DNA of 64,000 nt from Flavobacterium laiguense (GTDB lineage Bacteria; Bacteroidota; Bacteroidia; Flavobacteriales; Flavobacteriaceae). The DNA is taken from the NCBI RefSeq assembly GCF_003097655.1, contig NZ_QCZH01000001.1, forward strand, positions 601,299-665,298, in the 5' to 3' direction. The notes under the pieces were generated by a model. The model searched no databases. It saw nothing but the letters and a program-made list of their open reading frames with translations, and was not told the DNA's origin. Both the position numbers and the translations under genes were made by a program. Of this stretch, positions 62,663-64,000 are shown one piece after another (position 1 is the first letter of the stretch; every line of letters begins with the position of its first letter).

Positions 62663-63105
62663 CTTTTTAGGGTGGTCAAAAGGGGGGCTAAATTTTAAAC
62701 AACATTATTATCTTGCTCGTGTGTTAAATTAGAACTGTTTTAATTGCAAGTGATAAATGTTCTAAAAATCAGTTTGACATTGGTTTTAGGCGAATCGAAT
62801 CAAAATATTAGTTGAATATAGCAAGCTTTATTTTGTTATAATTGTATTCTAGAAATTAATCGGACTAAGTAATGGCTATGATTAGGATAGAAAAGCCATC
62901 ATTTAAGGATTGAACCAGATTTATTATTTCTCTTGACTCTAATTTTAAAGTGTTGTTTCTCTTTTTCTTTAGGGGTTAGGCTAAGTTACCCTGATTTTTA
63001 TTTAGGTATTGGATAGTATCCTATTCCATTTTAAATTTTAACGCATTAGTTATTAGATCGGTATGTGGTTTAGTAAAATAAAAAGTAAAATTTCTTTAAA
63101 AATGT
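62663..63105. other. Gene-free A/T-rich spacer between two tRNA genes
   Basis: About 440 bases without a supportable gene, hairpin family member or tRNA. No long open frame runs through it on either strand. It may be ordinary spacer or decayed DNA next to the island boundary. Confidence 0.5.
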
Positions 63106-63136
63106 TTTGTATAAACGAAAAACTGGCCTATATTTG
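63106..63136 (+). promoter_or_regulatory. Promoter of tRNA-Val
   Basis: TTTG (63106-63109), exactly 19 bases, TATATTTG (63129-63136): a perfect match to the consensus. The tRNA begins 40 bases later. Confidence 0.85.
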
Positions 63137-63175
63137 CACTCGCAATAAGGAAATGAAAAAAACTAAATTGCAACA

Positions 63176-63253
63176 GGGCGATTAGCTCAGCTGGTTCAGA
63201 GCACCTCGTTTACACCGAGGGGGTCGGGGGTTCGAACCCCTCATCGCCCACCA
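63176..63253 (+). tRNA. tRNA-Val (anticodon UAC)
   Basis: Acceptor GGGCGAT/ATCGCCC, D-arm with GCTCAGCTGGTTCAGAGC, anticodon stem CCTCG/CGAGG with loop TTTACAC (anticodon TAC), T-arm GGGGG-TTCGAAC-CCCTC region, and an encoded CCA (63251-63253). All stems pair well. An integrase gene lies 265 bases downstream, so its 3' end is a candidate attachment site. Confidence 0.95.
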
Positions 63254-63294
63254 CCTATTTTAGGAATGATATTATAAAGTTCTACAATCTTACT

Positions 63295-63329
63295 AAAAAC
63301 CTGCAAATTTCGGATTTGCAGGTTTTTTT
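63295..63329 (+). terminator. Terminator after tRNA-Val
   Basis: AAAAACCTGCAAAT, loop TTCGG, ATTTGCAGGTTTTTTT: a 14-bp perfect stem with a T-run. Confidence 0.9.
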
Positions 63330-63518
63330 ATTTCTACCTGTTCCTCCAAAATTTTCAAAAACGCTCAAAATTACATGGCATTTTTATGGCACTTTTAAAT
63401 TTAGAAAAAATGTGCCACAAAATAAAAGTTAATTAATTGATAATCAACATGTAAACAACGTTAACGACTTGATTTTAAGGCGCTATAATTCGATATTTAC
63501 TAATTAAATTGTTGAATT

Positions 63519-63938
63519 ATGTTAGAAAGCAGTTTTGGATTAACCTTCTTTTTGAAGGTTCCACGAAAAAAAAGCAATCTTAGGTATATTTACCTAAGAA
63601 TTACCGTTGATGGAATCCCTAAGGAAACTTCTACCAAACGTAAATGGGATATTACCAGATGGGATCAAAAAGCAGAAAGAGCAATAGGTACAAAAGAAGA
63701 TTCCAAGATCATTAATTTTTTTCTTACTGCAATTGAAACTAAGGTCAACCAGTATAGAAATGATTTATTATATGCGGAACATTCTATTACGTCTCAAAAA
63801 ATAATAGACTTTATTATGGGACGACTAGTTCCAAAAGTAAAAGTGCTAGAAGAATTCCTTAACCATAATAACGAATTACGTGCTCTTGTGGATGTGGGAG
63901 AATATGCCATAGGGACACATGAATGCAAATTCCGGTGA
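63519..63938 (+). pseudogene. Tyrosine-type integrase, N-terminal fragment cut by an insertion
   Basis: The first 135 residues match Bacteroidota phage/ICE integrases: an arm-type DNA-binding domain (FFLKVPRKKSNLRYIYLRITVDG, TSTKRKWDITRWDQKAERAIG, SKIINFFLTAIETKVNQY) and the start of the core-binding domain (EEFLNHNNELRALVDVGEYAIGTHE). After GTHE (63923) the frame reads four foreign residues and stops, exactly where IS-like end repeats begin. The catalytic domain (R...HxxR...Y) is absent from the window. It may continue beyond the insertion outside the window. Confidence 0.88.
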
Positions 63939-64000
63939 TATTGACCACCCAATTCCAATTTAAAGTGAGCACCTGATTCCAATTCAAAATGACCACCTAA
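63924..64000. mobile_element. Left end of an IS21-family-like element (cut by window edge)
   Basis: From TGCAAATTCCGGTGATATTG onward there are three spaced copies of a roughly 22-base repeat, each starting ATTCC and ending CACC (63929-63949, 63952-63973, 63976-63997). Such multiple repeats with ATTCC...TGACCACC at the end are typical of IS21-family ends, where IstA binds. No istA or istB is seen because the window stops. The target duplication cannot be checked. Confidence 0.7.

Overview
The window looks like chromosomal DNA of a Flavobacterium-type member of the Bacteroidota. Supporting signs are low G+C, promoters of the TTTG-N19-TAnnTTTG kind, few Shine-Dalgarno sites, two secreted proteins with clear type IX secretion (T9SS) tails plus a PQQ-type dehydrogenase with one, a TonB-dependent receptor/SGNH lipoprotein pair, DUF4270 and DUF4286 proteins, and many small intergenic palindromes. 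I saw no CRISPR array and no intact prophage.

Layout. 1-6.0 kb: the 3' end of serS, a TPR protein, a DUF4286 protein, rsmA-mgtE (overlapping) and proC. 6.2-12 kb (minus strand): two related large exported proteins, a lipoprotein and nhaA. 12-19.3 kb: a D-2-hydroxyacid dehydrogenase, TM2 and DUF2752 membrane proteins, a fused acyltransferase resembling the ornithine-lipid synthase OlsF, exonuclease III, an OmpA-like lipoprotein and an aldo/keto reductase. 19.3-25 kb: a T9SS sugar dehydrogenase, a VWA protein and a LytS/LytTR-type kinase-regulator pair. 25-31.2 kb (minus): pseudo-esterase-radA-GT51 transglycosylase, then panC-panD. 31.2-40.4 kb: a degenerate glycogen-synthase-like protein, DUF4270 lipoprotein and glmS, then a TonB receptor and SGNH lipoprotein. 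40.7-42.5 kb: atpD-atpC. 42.6-55.1 kb: a biotin region (bioF, bioD, bioA, a ketoacyl synthase, bioB) interrupted by a TraB-ECF sigma-membrane protein module and by a large T9SS protein. 55.2-62.3 kb: a small membrane protein, ribF, a T9SS metalloprotease, pth, rplY and prs. 62.5-64 kb: tRNA-Leu(CAA), tRNA-Val(UAC), and an integrase gene cut off by what looks like the left end of an IS21-family element, probably the edge of a genomic island.

Most of the window is housekeeping. The points that deserve a second look are: (i) a GT5-like protein that lacks the substrate-binding motif and the second domain; (ii) an esterase-fold protein whose catalytic serine is aspartate; (iii) the sigma/TraB module inside the biotin region and the biotin-linked ketoacyl synthase with a TTG start; (iv) three copies of a palindromic element whose outer sequence is conserved while the inner stem changes sequence but keeps its pairing; (v) a second hairpin element present as two inverted copies; (vi) the tRNA-Val/integrase/IS junction at the right edge.

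Several gene starts were moved downstream of the longest open frame because a TAnnTTTG promoter box, or a repeat, lies over the longer start (panC, bioB, ribF, pth, the metalloprotease, the TPR gene). Product calls rest on motifs I recognised by eye; no database search was run.
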